Assembly: GCF_002575655.3 (NCBI RefSeq)
Contig: NC_053037.3
Location: forward strand, 570,874,880 to 570,938,879
DNA from: Aegilops tauschii subsp. strangulata
Lineage: Eukaryota > Streptophyta > Magnoliopsida > Poales > Poaceae
Direction of reading: 5' to 3'
Length of the DNA: 64,000 nucleotides
How positions within the stretch are numbered: position 1 is the stretch's first letter; every line of letters begins with the position of its first letter. The position numbers and the translations under genes were made by a program. The notes under the pieces are model-generated. The model saw nothing but the letters and a program-made list of their open reading frames with translations. It ran no database searches and was not told the origin of the DNA. Below, in pieces: positions 23,711-34,371 of the stretch.

Positions 23711-24333
23711 TCCTCATCTAACAGGTCAAGTGCTTCCTGACATGCTTTTTCATTGTCCGCTTCAACATAAGCCGCCACGCGGGGCGAGTCATGAGGGATG
23801 TCACTAGGAAGAACCGCATCTGCTCCGTAAACTATGAAGAAAGGCGTGTAACCCGTAGACCTGTTGGGTGTGGTATTAATGCTCCATAACACGGAAGGTA
23901 ACTCCTCCACCCAACAACCCGGCGTCCTCTGTAAGGGAACCATAAGCCGGGGCTTGATGCCTCGCAGGATCTCTTGATCGGCTCTCTCAGCTTGACCATT
24001 GGACCGGGGCTGAGCCACTGATGATACATCAAGCCAGATATGTTCACGTTGACATAACTCTTTCATAGCACCCTTGGAGAGATTGGTGCCATTATCTGTT
24101 ATAATGCTGTGTGGAAAACTGAAACGGAAGATCACCTTCTTGATGAATTGAACCGCCGTGGCCGCATCACACTTACTGACCGGCTCTGCCTCGACCCACT
24201 TAGTGAATTTATCAACTGCCACCAAAAGGTGGGTCTTCTTATCCTTGGACCTCTTAAAAGGTCCAACCATATCAAGCCCCCAGACTGCAAACGGCCAAGT
24301 AATTGGAATCATCCGCAATTCTTGAGCCGGCAC
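23711..24333 (-). pseudogene. pol: Gypsy integrase core (first half of split gene)
   Basis: The frame reads VWGLDMVGPFKRSKDKK (first catalytic Asp), SIITDNGTNLSKG (second Asp) and RSNGQAERADQEILR (Glu region), then SVLWSINTTPNRSTGYTPF and VYGADAVLPSDIP, the standard integrase order. It runs to LDLLDEER, where the Athila compound is inserted. The zinc-finger part is in the preceding frame (24355-25488), separated by a stop, so the polyprotein is not continuous. Confidence 0.9.
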
Positions 24334-24354
24334 ATGGGCTCGTCGTGAAAACTT

Positions 24355-25488
24355 CTAACAACCATCACATTTACTGACTAAATCCTCCGCATCCGCATGA
24401 GCCGTCTGCCAATAAAATCCGTGACGAAAAGCTTTAGCAACAAGAGACTTAGACCCGGCATGATGACCACCACCTCCTTCATGGATTTCGTGAAGAATAT
24501 CACGGCCCTCCTCTGGAGAAACACAACATTGAAAAGCCCCTGTAACACTGCAATGATGTAGCTCGCCATTGACAATTGTCATTGACTTAGACCGTCGGGT
24601 TATCTGCCTGGCTAAGGTTTCATCCTCAGGCAACTTGCCCCGGGTCATATAAGCCAAGTATGGAACCGTCCAATCAGGAATAGCATGAAGAGCCGCCACC
24701 AATTGTGCCTCCGGGTCAGGAACAGCGAGGTCCTCCTCCGTGGGTAATTTGACCGAAGGGTTAAGTAGAACATCCATGAATGTGTTGGGCGGCACCGGCT
24801 TGCGCTGAGATCCTAGCCGGCTTAAATTGTCAGCCGCCTCATTCTTCCTTCTGTCAATATGCTCAACTTGGTAACCCTTGAAGTGCCCTGCAATGGCATC
24901 AACCTCTCGTCGATAAGCCACCATAACCGGATCTTTAGAATCCCATGTACCAGAAACTTGCTGAGCCACCAAATCTGAATCTCCAAAGCACCTCACCCGG
25001 CTTAGATTCGTCTCCTTAGCCATCCGAAGACCATGAAGCAAGGCCTCATACTCAGCTGCATTGTTAGTACAAGGGAACATTAACCGGAGAACATAAGAAA
25101 ATTTGTCACCTCGTGGGGAAGTCAAAACAACTCCAGCCCCCGAGCCCTCCAACTGTCTGGATCCATTGAAGTGAATAGTCCAATATGTGTTATCCGGCTT
25201 TTCCTCAGGCATCTGCAATTCTGTCCAGTCATTGATGAAGTCCACGAGCGCATGAGATTTAATGGCTGTGCGAGGCACATACTTTAACCCATGAGGCACA
25301 TGCTCAATGGCCCACTTAGCAACCCGGCCTATGGCCTCCCTGTTTTGGATGATGTCTCCTAATGGAGCAGAGCTGACCACAGTAATGGGATGACCCTGAA
25401 AATATTGCTTAAGTTTCCGGCTTGCCATAAAAAGCCCATACACAAGCTTCTGCCAATGAGGATATCTCTGCTTGGACTCAATAAGCAC
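24355..25488 (-). pseudogene. pol: Gypsy RNase H region and integrase zinc finger
   Basis: The start covers the RT-linked RNase H end (KQRYPHWQKLVYGLFMASRKL). A second RNase H follows from about residue 100 (IHFNGSRQLEGSGAGVVL, TNNAAEYEALLHGLRMA, VRCFGDSDLVAQQVSG), the extra RNase H typical of Tat elements. Its first catalytic Asp (normally D-G-S) is Asn here, so activity is doubtful. The C-terminus is the integrase HHCC finger: HEIHEGGGGHHAGSKSLV, then CDGC. A stop follows. Confidence 0.88.
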
Positions 25489-25542
25489 CTCACTGATATA
25501 ATAAACCGGCCGTTGAACCGGATATTCCTTGCCTGCCTCCTT

Positions 25543-26553
25543 CTATCCCACCACGATAGCTACGCTGACAGCCCGGGCATTAGCAGCCACATACAACATC
25601 AACGGCTCTTTATCAATAGGAGCAGCAAGAACGGGCGGCTCAGCCAGATGCTTTTTCAAGTCCTCAAATGCTTCATTAGCAGCATCACTCCAGACAAGAT
25701 TATCTGTCTTCTTCATCATCTGATACAGAGGAATGGCCTTTTCTCCAAGGCGGCTTATGAACCGGCTCAAGGCTGCAATCCGACCCGCCAAGCATTGGAC
25801 ATCATTGACACACTTTGGTTTAGCAAAGGATATAATAGCCTTGATCTTCTCCGGGTTAGCTTCAATGCCTCTGTTAGAAACCAAAAAACCCAAGAGCTTG
25901 CCGGCTGGTACACCGAAAACACACTTGGCCGGGTTAAGCATCATCTTATAGACCCGGAGATTATCAAACGCCTCCTTCAAATCATCAATCAAGGTCTCTT
26001 TCTTCCTGGACTTCACGACAATGTCATCTACGTAAGCGTGAACATTACGCCCAATCTGATTGTGAAGGCAATTTTGCACACACCGCTGGTAAGTCGCCTA
26101 GGCACTCTTGAGCCCGAAAGGCATAGATACATAGCAGAAGGCTCCAAACGGAGTAACGAAAGCTGTTTTCTCCTGGTCCTTAACTGCCATCTTGATCTGA
26201 TGATATCCGGAATAACCATCCAAAAAACTCAAACGCTCACAACCCGCCGTAGCATCAATGATTTGATCAATACGAGGGAGCGCAAATGGATCAGCTGGAC
26301 AAGCCTTGTTCAAGTCCGTATAATCCACACACATCCGCCAAGTGCCATTCTTTTTGAGTACCAGTACCGGGTTAGCCAACCACTCAGGATGGAAGACTTC
26401 CACGATAAACCCGGTTGCCAAGAGCCGGGTCACTTCCTCTCCAATAGCCTTCCGCCTCTCCTCATTAAATCGGCAAAGAAACTGCTTGACCAGCTTGAAT
26501 TTCGGATCAATGTTAAGAGTGTGCTCAGTGAGTTCCCTCGGTACACCCGGCAT
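25543..26553 (-). pseudogene. pol: Gypsy reverse transcriptase, two frames split by a stop
   Basis: The upstream piece (26098-26553) has LVLKKNGTWRMCVDYTDLNK, LPRIDQIIDATAGCERLSF and FVTPFGAFCYVSMPFGLKSA, then a TAG stop. The downstream piece (25543-26079) continues with VHAYVDDIVVKSRKK (the YVDD catalytic box), LNPAKCVFGV, GFLVSNRGIEANPEKI and an RNase H start. All core motifs are present, so loss of function comes from the stops rather than motif loss. Confidence 0.9.
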
Positions 26554-26616
26554 GTCTGAAGGCTTCCATGCAAAGATGTCCCGGTTCTCATGGACGAACT
26601 CGATGAGCGCACTTTC

Positions 26617-27429
26617 CTATTTCGGATCCAGATTAGCACTGATGATGAACTGCTTGGATGAATCGCCAGGAACGAAATCAACCATTTTAGTGTCATCTGC
26701 CGACTTAAATTCGAGTGAATGATCATGCTCTGTAGTTGGCTTCTTCAAAGACGTCATGTCCGCCGGGTCAACATTATCTTTATAAAACTTTAACTCCTCC
26801 GTTGCACAAACAGACTCAGCGTAGGCAGCGTCACCTTCCTCATACTCCAAGGCTATCTTCCGGCTTTCATGCACCGTGATGGTTCCCTTGTGACCCGGCA
26901 TCTTGAGCTGCAGATACACATAACAAGGCCGCACTATGAACTTGGCGTAAGCCGGCCGTCCAAACAGAGTGTGATATGGGCTGTGGATCTTGAGCACTTC
27001 AAAGGTCAATGTCTCTGATCTAGAGTTGTGATCATCTCCAAAAGCAACCTCCAGAGCTATCCTACCAACCGGGTAGGCCGACTTGCCAGGCACCAGGCCA
27101 TGGAAAACCGTGTTTGACGGCTTAAGATTTTTATCAGTCAACCCCATGCAACAGAAAGTTTCGTAATAAAGGATATTAATGCTGCTTCCTCCGTCCATGA
27201 GTACCTTGGTAAATTTATAACCTCCAACCTGAGGCGCGACCACCAACGCCAGGTGACCTGGATTATCAACCCGGGGCGGGTGATCCTCCCGACTCCACAC
27301 GATGGGCTGCTCAGACCAGCGCAAGTAACGGGGAACCGCCGGCTCAACCGCATTGACTGCCCTCTTATGAAGCTTTTGGTCGCGCTTGCATAAACTAGTG
27401 GTGAAAACATGATACTGCCCACTATTCAA
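26617..27429 (-). pseudogene. pol: Gypsy aspartic protease region
   Basis: Residues about 30-130 contain RYLRWSEQPIVWSREDHP, LVVAPQVGGYKFTKVLMDGG (the active site D-G-G-S-S) and then FEVLKIHSPYHTLFGRPAYAKF, the usual order in this Gypsy group. The frame begins after a break of about 110 bp following gag and is separated from reverse transcriptase by a stop near 26617. Confidence 0.88.
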
Positions 27430-27546
27430 CTGCTTCAGGTTGCTTTGATAACCAGATTGTTGTTGCTGTGTTGACTCCCCTGATTACTCTGCTGATTGTA
27501 ACCACCCTGGTTGCCTTGATTGCCTTGATGACCTTGGAATCCGAAG

Positions 27547-29946
27547 TTAGACCCGCCACCGCCATAACCCGGTCCATGAGAGCCGGATCCTGAGCCACCG
27601 CCCGGCCCTTGATTGTCTTAAAAAATTGGAATTTTTGAACTCCTTCATAATGAAACTATCCTTCCAGAGGTGGCCAGACGGCCTTTCTCGCGTCCCATGT
27701 TTCGGGCAGGGCTGATTTAGCAAGTGCTCCAGATTGACGCCTGATCCGCTGGTTCGTGGGGGCGGCTTAACTTTACGACGCTGACCATTGTTCTGCGTGT
27801 TGGTGCTATCCACAAAATCCAAACTATTGTCAGCTTTGCGCTTACCGTTGTTTCCATGCCTCATCGGGTTTTGCTGCTGCCCTCTGGTGCTGCTGCTCTT
27901 CTTTCCCATTCCCGGCTTATCATCATCAGACTCGGGGTCCTTGGTACCATTAGAGTCAGCATACTTAACCAGAGTTGCCATAAGTGTTCCCATGTTATTG
28001 CAGTGGCGCTTAAGCCGTCCTAACTTCTGCTTCAGAGGCGTGAACCGACAATTGCCTTCCAACGTTAAGACTGCTGAATCGGCATTGATGCGATCCGACG
28101 AGTGCGGAATTGCTGAGACCTGGCGCACCCAATGGGATGTTGATTCACCTTGTTCTTGGACACAGGCGGCTAAATCCACAATTGACATGGGCTGCTTGCA
28201 CGTGTCTTTGAAATTCTGGATAAAACAGGCTTTTAACTCGGCCCATGACCCAATGGAGTTAGCTGGCAAGCTTTTCAACCAAGTACGAGTTGTTCCCTCC
28301 AACATCATGGTGAAGTATTTAGCACATGCAGCATCGTCCACATCCAACATTTCCATCACCATCTCATAACTCTCAATCCACATTTCAGGGGGTAAGTCGG
28401 CCGTGTAGTTGGGCACCCTACGGGGACCTTTGAAATCCTTGGGCAGCCGCACATTACGTAGAGCCGGGGCGAGACACGGCACACACAAAGTCCTGAAAGA
28501 CACACCTGGCTCCACCGAAGTTGTCGGACAAACCGGAGAAAGCTGACGGGCCGCATATTGCGCTGCTAACTCGGCCTCTCGACGTGCTCTACCTTGATCC
28601 ACTACATTCTGAGCATCAGCACCACCGCCCGCCAGGTTATGTCCATGCAGCGGGTTACGGTTCCGCGCACTGCTTGACACAGCCGGTTCGTCAATGTGCC
28701 TGCTGTAACTCCGGCTTGGGAGAGGGGTGGAATGAATCCTTTCCCGTCTGTAAGAATAAGCTTGCTGCTGAACCAATGCCGTCTGAAGGAGCTCCCTAGC
28801 CCTACGGGTCTCCACCGCCGTCGGAGACTCGCCTTCAACTGGGAGAGCCGCCAATCGTGACGCTGCAGCGATCATGTTATCCAAGGGATTTGAATAATGA
28901 CCCAGTGGCGTTGGCACACGCTGCGGTGGGATATTATTTTGACGAGGCAGATCCATCATGCGCGGCTGAACCGGCCCCCCCGTTCCAGGTGCTTCAACCC
29001 GGTTTACGACTGGCTGGTTACTGGTTCGTGCTCCTGGCGTGTTAAAGAGATTCCTTGCCTCGTAGACCGGCGGCAGACGAGTCTGATGCCTACTTCTCAT
29101 GACTTCATTAGAAGCGTTCTGATCTAGCATGAGCTGGTAAGATTCCGACTGAATCCTCTGAGCCTGAGCATCCAACTCGGCCCGCTCTGCAGCCATCCTG
29201 GTATCCTCAGCCGCCAGGTCTTCCTTGGCTTGAGCTATCTGATCTCTCACCTTCGCGACTTCCGCGTTATGCTGATCTCGATTTGCCGGGTTAACCTCCG
29301 CCGCCAGTAGTGTTGCCAAAGTGTCAAATAAATCAAACAAGACCTGAGCCGGCGGTCGCGCAGGGCCTCCTGCCCCGGCCGCCGTCGCCGCTGCTGACCC
29401 GGAAATCAATGCTGCTGCAGTTGAAGAATTCTGCACTGGCTGCGTACTGACCATGAAGATCACAACCCGGTTCGGCGGGTCAGAGGGGTCCGGAATACTA
29501 TCGCCATCGGAACAGCCCCCAAGCCGGCCGTCTTGCAGTTGGTACAACGACTCGGTTTCTCCAGTAGATGACTCGCCATCAGAGTAAACGACGGTCTCAC
29601 CACCAGATACCGATCTATCCTCATATTCCGCTCCCTGGATGACTCCCACGAAGGCACGCTTCATGGCAGGCTGAACCCGGGCGGGTCTCGCACGCTGAGC
29701 CGTCTCGACAAGGTCGGTGCAGATATCCGGCTCAGGGCCCGGTTCGCCGATCCTGCCGATGAAGACGTGGATTCCGCCGAAGGGGACCCGGTACCCATAA
29801 TCGATTGAGCCGGCCTCGGGGCCCCAGCCTGCGTCATCGATGTAGAGCTTGCCGCGATGACTCTTAGTCATCCGGCCTACGGCATATGCCTTGATCCCTT
29901 CAAAGTTGCCCTTTAAGAACTCGAAACCACCGTGCGCTGGCCCCAT
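27547..29946 (-). CDS. gag: Gag of the Tat Gypsy element
   Basis: The likely start is ATG at 29946 (MGPAHGGFEFLKGNFEG); the 12 bases upstream belong to the primer-site region. The first half is low-complexity, with a helical charged stretch (VAKVRDQIAQAKEDLAAED). The gag domain (Retrotrans_gag) follows: PPEMWIESYEMVMEMLDVDD, KYFTMMLEGTTRTWLKSLP and SWAELKACFIQNFKDTC. Near the C-terminus, CPKHGTRERPSGHLWKD corresponds to the unusual Cys/His knuckle of this lineage. At about 800 codons it is full length. The final about 20 residues look frame-shifted. Confidence 0.88.
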   Translation of the reverse strand: MGPAHGGFEFLKGNFEGIKAYAVGRMTKSHRGKLYIDDAGWGPEAGSIDYGYRVPFGGIHVFIGRIGEPGPEPDICTDLVETAQRARPARVQPAMKRAFVGVIQGAEYEDRSVSGGETVVYSDGESSTGETESLYQLQDGRLGGCSDGDSIPDPSDPPNRVVIFMVSTQPVQNSSTAAALISGSAAATAAGAGGPARPPAQVLFDLFDTLATLLAAEVNPANRDQHNAEVAKVRDQIAQAKEDLAAEDTRMAAERAELDAQAQRIQSESYQLMLDQNASNEVMRSRHQTRLPPVYEARNLFNTPGARTSNQPVVNRVEAPGTGGPVQPRMMDLPRQNNIPPQRVPTPLGHYSNPLDNMIAAASRLAALPVEGESPTAVETRRARELLQTALVQQQAYSYRRERIHSTPLPSRSYSRHIDEPAVSSSARNRNPLHGHNLAGGGADAQNVVDQGRARREAELAAQYAARQLSPVCPTTSVEPGVSFRTLCVPCLAPALRNVRLPKDFKGPRRVPNYTADLPPEMWIESYEMVMEMLDVDDAACAKYFTMMLEGTTRTWLKSLPANSIGSWAELKACFIQNFKDTCKQPMSIVDLAACVQEQGESTSHWVRQVSAIPHSSDRINADSAVLTLEGNCRFTPLKQKLGRLKRHCNNMGTLMATLVKYADSNGTKDPESDDDKPGMGKKSSSTRGQQQNPMRHGNNGKRKADNSLDFVDSTNTQNNGQRRKVKPPPRTSGSGVNLEHLLNQPCPKHGTRERPSGHLWKDSFIMKEFKNSNFLRQSRAGRWLRIRLSWTGLWRWRV

Positions 29947-29963
29947 GGTGGGTGCCAACTATC
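29944..29963 (-). promoter_or_regulatory. Probable primer-binding site of the Tat Gypsy element
   Basis: On the minus strand TTGGCACCCACCATGGGG directly follows the 5' LTR, close to the TTGGCGCCCACCGTGGGG found at this place in related plant Gypsy elements. If so, the gag ATG lies inside or directly beside the primer site, leaving almost no leader. The matching tRNA was not determined. Confidence 0.5.
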
Positions 29964-30495
29964 GTGGACTTAACACGGTAGATGTCCTCATGGAAGGACT
30001 TAGTTGCAGAGCCATTGCGACAAGGTTAGCTTAAAGGGGTTAAACGGGACAAAGGACGCGAGGAGGCTATACTGGTTCGGCCCCTTGCGGTGAAGGTAAA
30101 AGCCTAATCCAGTTTGAGGTGGTATTGCTAGGGTTTCGATGACCAGGGAGCGAATACGCTTGGCCTGGCTCTCGATATGTTCTTTCTTGTCCTAAACCGC
30201 CGCCGGGTCATCCCCTTATATACACGGGCTGACGCCCTGCGGTCTACAGAGTCCCGGCCGGCTCATACAACGTGTCCGGCTCGGTGACCTTTTCTACATG
30301 CCTTACAATACAAGTTTACATACATGGCGGTTTATGTCTGTGGGCCATAAGCCGCCTTCGGTTTTGGGCCCTCTACTAAGCCTATCTGTGAACCGCCATT
30401 GTTAACCTGATCTTGGGATTTATTTGAGATGAACCGCCATTGGGATGACCCGGCCCCTCCTGGGCGGGTCATACCTGATAGTCATATCCCCAACA
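29960..30495 (-). mobile_element. Right (5') LTR of the Tat Gypsy element
   Basis: The outer end (ccccaaca, 30495) is defined by its match to the left LTR and by the unoccupied site at 46.87 kb. The inner end is estimated from the primer site; the partner LTR's inner part is outside the window. A minus-strand TATA box (gtgtatataagg, 30215-30225) lies in a plausible promoter position. Confidence 0.8.
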
Positions 30496-31620
30496 CTTAG
30501 CTAAAAAGAGTTCAGGAGAAATAGAAGCTAAGCTTGAAGACCGAGTTCTAAAGAAAGAAGCAAGAATATAGTTGGACTTAAATAATTCTATCATGCGCTG
30601 GAGTAAAGTTTGTGTTGCGACCCAGCTCATCACATTTCCATAGAATCTAAGGAGGCTTGGAAACTAGCATGTACCTTAGTAAGAACAAGCTCTTAAAGAA
30701 CTAAACCACATTGTTCAAGATTCTTATTTTGAATTTTAGTTACACAAAATGAAGATAATACTAGAAACGTTTATTACATATCGCATTAGTAGCAACAAAC
30801 ATCCCTCCATAAATAGCCTCAAGAAGAGTGGGAAATGCATATATGATGTTACTAATTTATGATGTGATAGCAAAATTTCCTATTAGTTATGCAAATAAAC
30901 TTTGCGAAGAGAATATCCTATTGTTCACTCCAAATCTCCTATTCATGGCTAGATATATGTAATGCCTAAAAACGGTAGAGAGTGTTTATTATCTTTTACA
31001 CATTTACACCTGCTCAGCAAAAAGATATTTCTTTATTGCTAGCAGGTGATGAACCTGAAATAGGGTGGATGGGAATATCACAATGTCTTCCTGAAGACGT
31101 ACACATGCATTTGCCTCATCATCCATCCGTTTTTATCTTTCTACCACGAAAGCAACATGAAGAAACCAGATGAATGTGTTTCACCACTATTATGCATCTT
31201 GCACAGAGTACCATTATATGAAACAACAAAGTTAGACATGTACCTTCACTTTATTCCAGTCCAGCACAACTAGTACTGTAGGTAGTTGTTTCAAGCATAA
31301 ATTGGGAAGCATTTGTTAATGCATATAGTAACTCTCGTAATGAAGTCATTCTCAAATAGTATCAGAGAATAAGAAGTTGAGTCCTAAATTACTTCATTGA
31401 TTTAGTTCTCGGTTAGTTTTCTATTTCTTGTTTCTTAGGTAGTTTGGGCTATGAATTTGTTGATCACTCATTAGTTGCAGGGCCCCCTTATTTTCTCCGT
31501 CCCTATATGTGTCACTATGTAATCGTATTTCCCTATTAGCAGTCACTTATTTGACATTGAGAAGTCAGTAAAATATAGCATGTGTTTTCTAATCTTAGTT
31601 TTTGTTGTACTTTTGTGTAG

Positions 31621-33109
31621 TTTCTACGGGGGATGTCAGAGAAGGACGAGAAGATCAAATTATTAGTAGACATGGGCTTTTCTAAAGATGAAGCAAATAT
31701 GGCTATTACAAGATGTGGTATGACTCATTTTGAAATTGTTGCCTTCATTTTTCCAAGAAAGGCATCTTATGCTATATATTGTTGTTTAAATTTCTTAGGT
31801 ATGGATGTTGATCTATGTGAATTAGTTGATTCGATAAGTGCATCACGAATTACAGAAGATAGTCATTCTAGAAACTTATCTGACCATCAGGTACCTATTG
31901 TTTTGTTGTTATTTGTATATGAAAACACTTACGCTCTTCTAATTTGATGTAACGACACTGCAATATCTATAAATTTGGCAGGTCACAGATCAGTGCTTCC
32001 ATTCATTTGGAGGGAGAAAGAAAGCAAGATTGATGGAAGAGAGCAAGAAAAAGAGGAACCGGTATGGAGGTACAGCACAGGGAAATCAACCCTCCTTGGA
32101 TGGTAGCCATGATGAACCAATGCCTCTCCCAAATCCAATGGTTGGGTTTAATTTGCCAGGTAATTCGCAACCATCAATTACTAGAATACTTCCTAAACAA
32201 GATAGTGGACCACCCTTTTTCTACTATGAAAATGTGGCCCATGCTCCCAAAGGCGTATGAGTGACCATTTCAAGATTTCTTTATGACATTCAACCTGAGT
32301 TTGTGGATTCTAAGCATTTGTGTGCAACTGCAAGGAAAAGAGGCTACATCCATAATTTGCCAATTGAGAATAGATCACCTATTCTTCCTATGCCTCCAAA
32401 GACCATATTTGAGGCATTCCCTCATTACAAGAAGTGGTGGCCTTCATGGGACCTGAGAACACATCTCAATTGCTTGCAAACAAATGTTGCAAGTGCGAAG
32501 CTGACAGAACGGATCGGGTGTGCTCTTGCAAGCTCGGACAGTCCACCGACTCGAAGTGTTCAAAAATATGTCATGAATGAGTGTAGAAAAGGGAATCTTG
32601 TCTGGATTGGAAAGAACAAGGTTGCTCCATTGGAGCCTCAAGAGATGGAATATCTACTCGGTTTCCCAAAGGATCACACAAGGGGACTAGGCATCACGGA
32701 GAGATACAAGTGTCTCGGCAACACATTTCAAGTTGATACAGTTGCTTACCACTTGTCCGTTTTGAAGGTCATGTTTCCCAATGGTGTTAATGTGTTGTCC
32801 TTATTCACCGGTATTGGAGGAGGAGAGGTAGCTTTGCACAGGCTGGGCATCCACATGAAGGCAATGGTCTCTGTAGAGATAAGAAAAGCTAATAAGAGGA
32901 TTTTTAAGGGTTGGTGGGATCAGACTCAGACAGGCACGCTCATTGAGATTGATGACGTGAAATCTCTTACCGATGATAGGATTTTATTATTTGTTAGTAG
33001 ATTTGGCGGCTTCGACTTGGTGATTGGGGGCAGCCCATGTAACAATCTTGCCTGGTGCAACAGATACAACCGTGATGGCTTGGAGGGCGAGCAATCTGCT
33101 TTGTTTTGA
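31621..33109 (+). pseudogene. DRM-type cytosine-5 DNA methyltransferase pseudogene, copy 1
   Basis: DRM enzymes add cytosine methyl groups in RNA-directed DNA methylation and have N-terminal UBA domains followed by a rearranged catalytic domain. Visible exons: 31621-31717 (UBA: KIKLLVDMGFSKDEANMAI), 31799-31890 (MDVDLCELVDSISAS) and 31982-33109. The introns 31718-31798 and 31891-31981 have GT...AG ends. The last exon holds PPFFYYENVA (motif VI), ISRFLYDIQPEFVDSKHLC, SLFTGIGGGEVALHRLGI (motif I, SAM site) and IGGSPCNNLA (motif IV with the catalytic Cys). A TGA at 32258-32260 replaces a conserved Trp after APKGV. The frame stops at EQSALF, about 17 residues short of rice DRM2 as I remember it. 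The Trp in LAWC is specific to this copy. Confidence 0.88.
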
Positions 33110-33960
33110 ATGTATTTTTGTAATTCGTGTTAGGAAAAATTCATTACATGTTGATTTTTTTAATTATATTGCTTTTTAAATTGTGCAAACAATTTTTTAC
33201 ATTGTATAAACAATTTTTGAAAATGTGACGAATACATTTTTGTAACTTTTCAATATATCTTAAAATGTGACATACATTTTTTTGAATGTACAGTGCATTT
33301 CTGTTTTACTGCACAAATATTTCTTTGCATTCTATAAATAGTTTTGAAGTGCCACGTACATTTTCTTGAATTGTGAGACATTTTGATTTTTACATTAATT
33401 TTTCATGCACATGATTAAAAAAATTCATACACAAGATTAACATTTTTGGTACACATGATTAACACTTACTCTTTTTCTATTCACATGATAATTTTCGTAT
33501 ACACCAGAAATATTTTCTATGGAATGTTTAACATTTTCAAATACAAGATTAATATTTTTCAAATACAAGATTAAGATTTTTAAAATTTCTATGTAAAGTG
33601 ATTCTGTAATATTGATATTTTTAATATTATGAATATAAACAAAATTAATTAAATGAAACAAAAACGCGAAGGAATGACAGAAAAATCACTCATGACGTCA
33701 GTCAGCGTGATGCAGCTTGTTGTTACTGGGTCGGCCCTGTTTGGGTTCCCTCCAAGCGAGCCATGCCAAGGCGTCTTAATAAGCGGCACATAGTCGCGCC
33801 CCTCAAAAAAGTTTCTTCAAAAAAACTGGCCTAAGGAAACTCAAACTTGGTCTAAATTGCAAAATTACCCTGGTGGTATATGCAAAATTTAAGAATACTT
33901 TGCCCAAAATGTAAGATAATCTCTAGCAGGCCCTTTATAAATTGACCCTTAAAAACGCAT
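33110..33960. other. AT-rich tail behind DRM copy 1
   Basis: No gene is seen. The stretch is rich in diverged phrases such as acatgattaa, tacaagattaa and acattttt, a texture common in non-coding Triticeae DNA. It ends in a moderately GC-rich piece (catgacgtcagtcagcgtg near 33692) shared with copy 2 (near 50076). Confidence 0.5.
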
Positions 33961-34371
33961 ATAAGGGGCGCTGTAAACCGTTTTTAGGGTGTGAAATTGC
34001 CCTGGCCAGAGCAAGACCCCGTAAATAAAATTGTATCCCACTATAGCCCTTTTTTTCTTTCTCCTCCCGTCCCGGCAGAGTCCGTCTCCGGCCCCGGCGT
34101 GCCTCGCCCCGGTGCCCCGGCTCGCGCCGGCGCCGCCCGCCTCGCACCCCGCCTCACCACGGCGCCACTCGTTCCCGGCCACGCATGTCGTGGAGGAGTC
34201 CTGTGCCACCCGCCCCAACCGCGCGCTCCCTGGAGCGCCTGCCCGTCACCGATTGAGCCCGGCACCGCGCGCGGCTGCACGCGCGGTCCTCGGCATGGTC
34301 GCGCGAGCTCCCAGCGCCCCACCCCCGCCCTTCTCTGGCGCCGCCCCGCCCTGATTCGGGCCACCAGTGGC
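33961..34371 (+). other. GC-rich block at the end of repeat copy 1
   Basis: After a start like cgcatataaggggcgctgt comes very CpG-rich DNA that is open in several frames on both strands (Pro/Ala/Arg-rich). The two copies do not keep the same frame well, so a protein is not supported. It is cut by the Angela-like LTR at 34372. In copy 2 the block continues to about 50940. It could be a promoter/first-exon region or cargo of a Mutator-like element. Confidence 0.4.

Larger units (their letters stand above)
1..30495 (-). mobile_element. Tat-lineage Gypsy LTR retrotransposon, nested and decayed (left end outside window)
   Basis: The element reads on the minus strand: right (5') LTR, gag, aspartic protease, reverse transcriptase, RNase H, integrase, then a long 3' region with an antisense gene, then the left (3') LTR. 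Matching LTR sequence is visible at 1739-1970 and 30261-30495, both ending in ccccaaca. The antisense gene in the 3' region is a known trait of the Tat lineage (maize Grande, Cinful). Two later insertions interrupt it: an Angela-type LTR in the left LTR and a 15.5-kb Athila compound in integrase. The right flank is cttag; the paralogous unoccupied site at 46871-46875 is also cttag, so this is the probable 5-bp target duplication. Family (Fatima-like) is a guess. Confidence 0.85.
30496..34371. repeat. Direct repeat copy 1 (3.88-kb duplicated segment with DRM pseudogene)
   Basis: This segment matches 46871-50748 throughout, with nearly equal length (3876 against 3878 bp) and scattered substitutions and small indels. 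Its left edge is the Gypsy insertion and its right edge is the Angela-like element, so both visible limits are set by transposons. The part before the methyltransferase exons (30496-31620) has no recognised gene. The true duplication may extend beyond either edge. Confidence 0.93.

Noticed and set aside
25390..26559. Plus-strand open frame of 389 codons
   Set aside because: It lies opposite the Gypsy reverse transcriptase, whose motifs (YVDD, PFGLKSA) are unmistakable on the minus strand; it is a shadow frame.
30982..31173. Short frame shared by both 3.88-kb repeat copies (TPAQQKDISLLLAGDEP and its counterpart at 47357)
   Set aside because: Sharing follows from recent duplication. No family is recognised and no splice or start context stands out.
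32258..32260. TGA in the DRM frame considered as a recoded codon
   Set aside because: Related enzymes have Trp (TGG) here, land plants lack selenocysteine insertion, and both copies are also truncated at the C-terminus.
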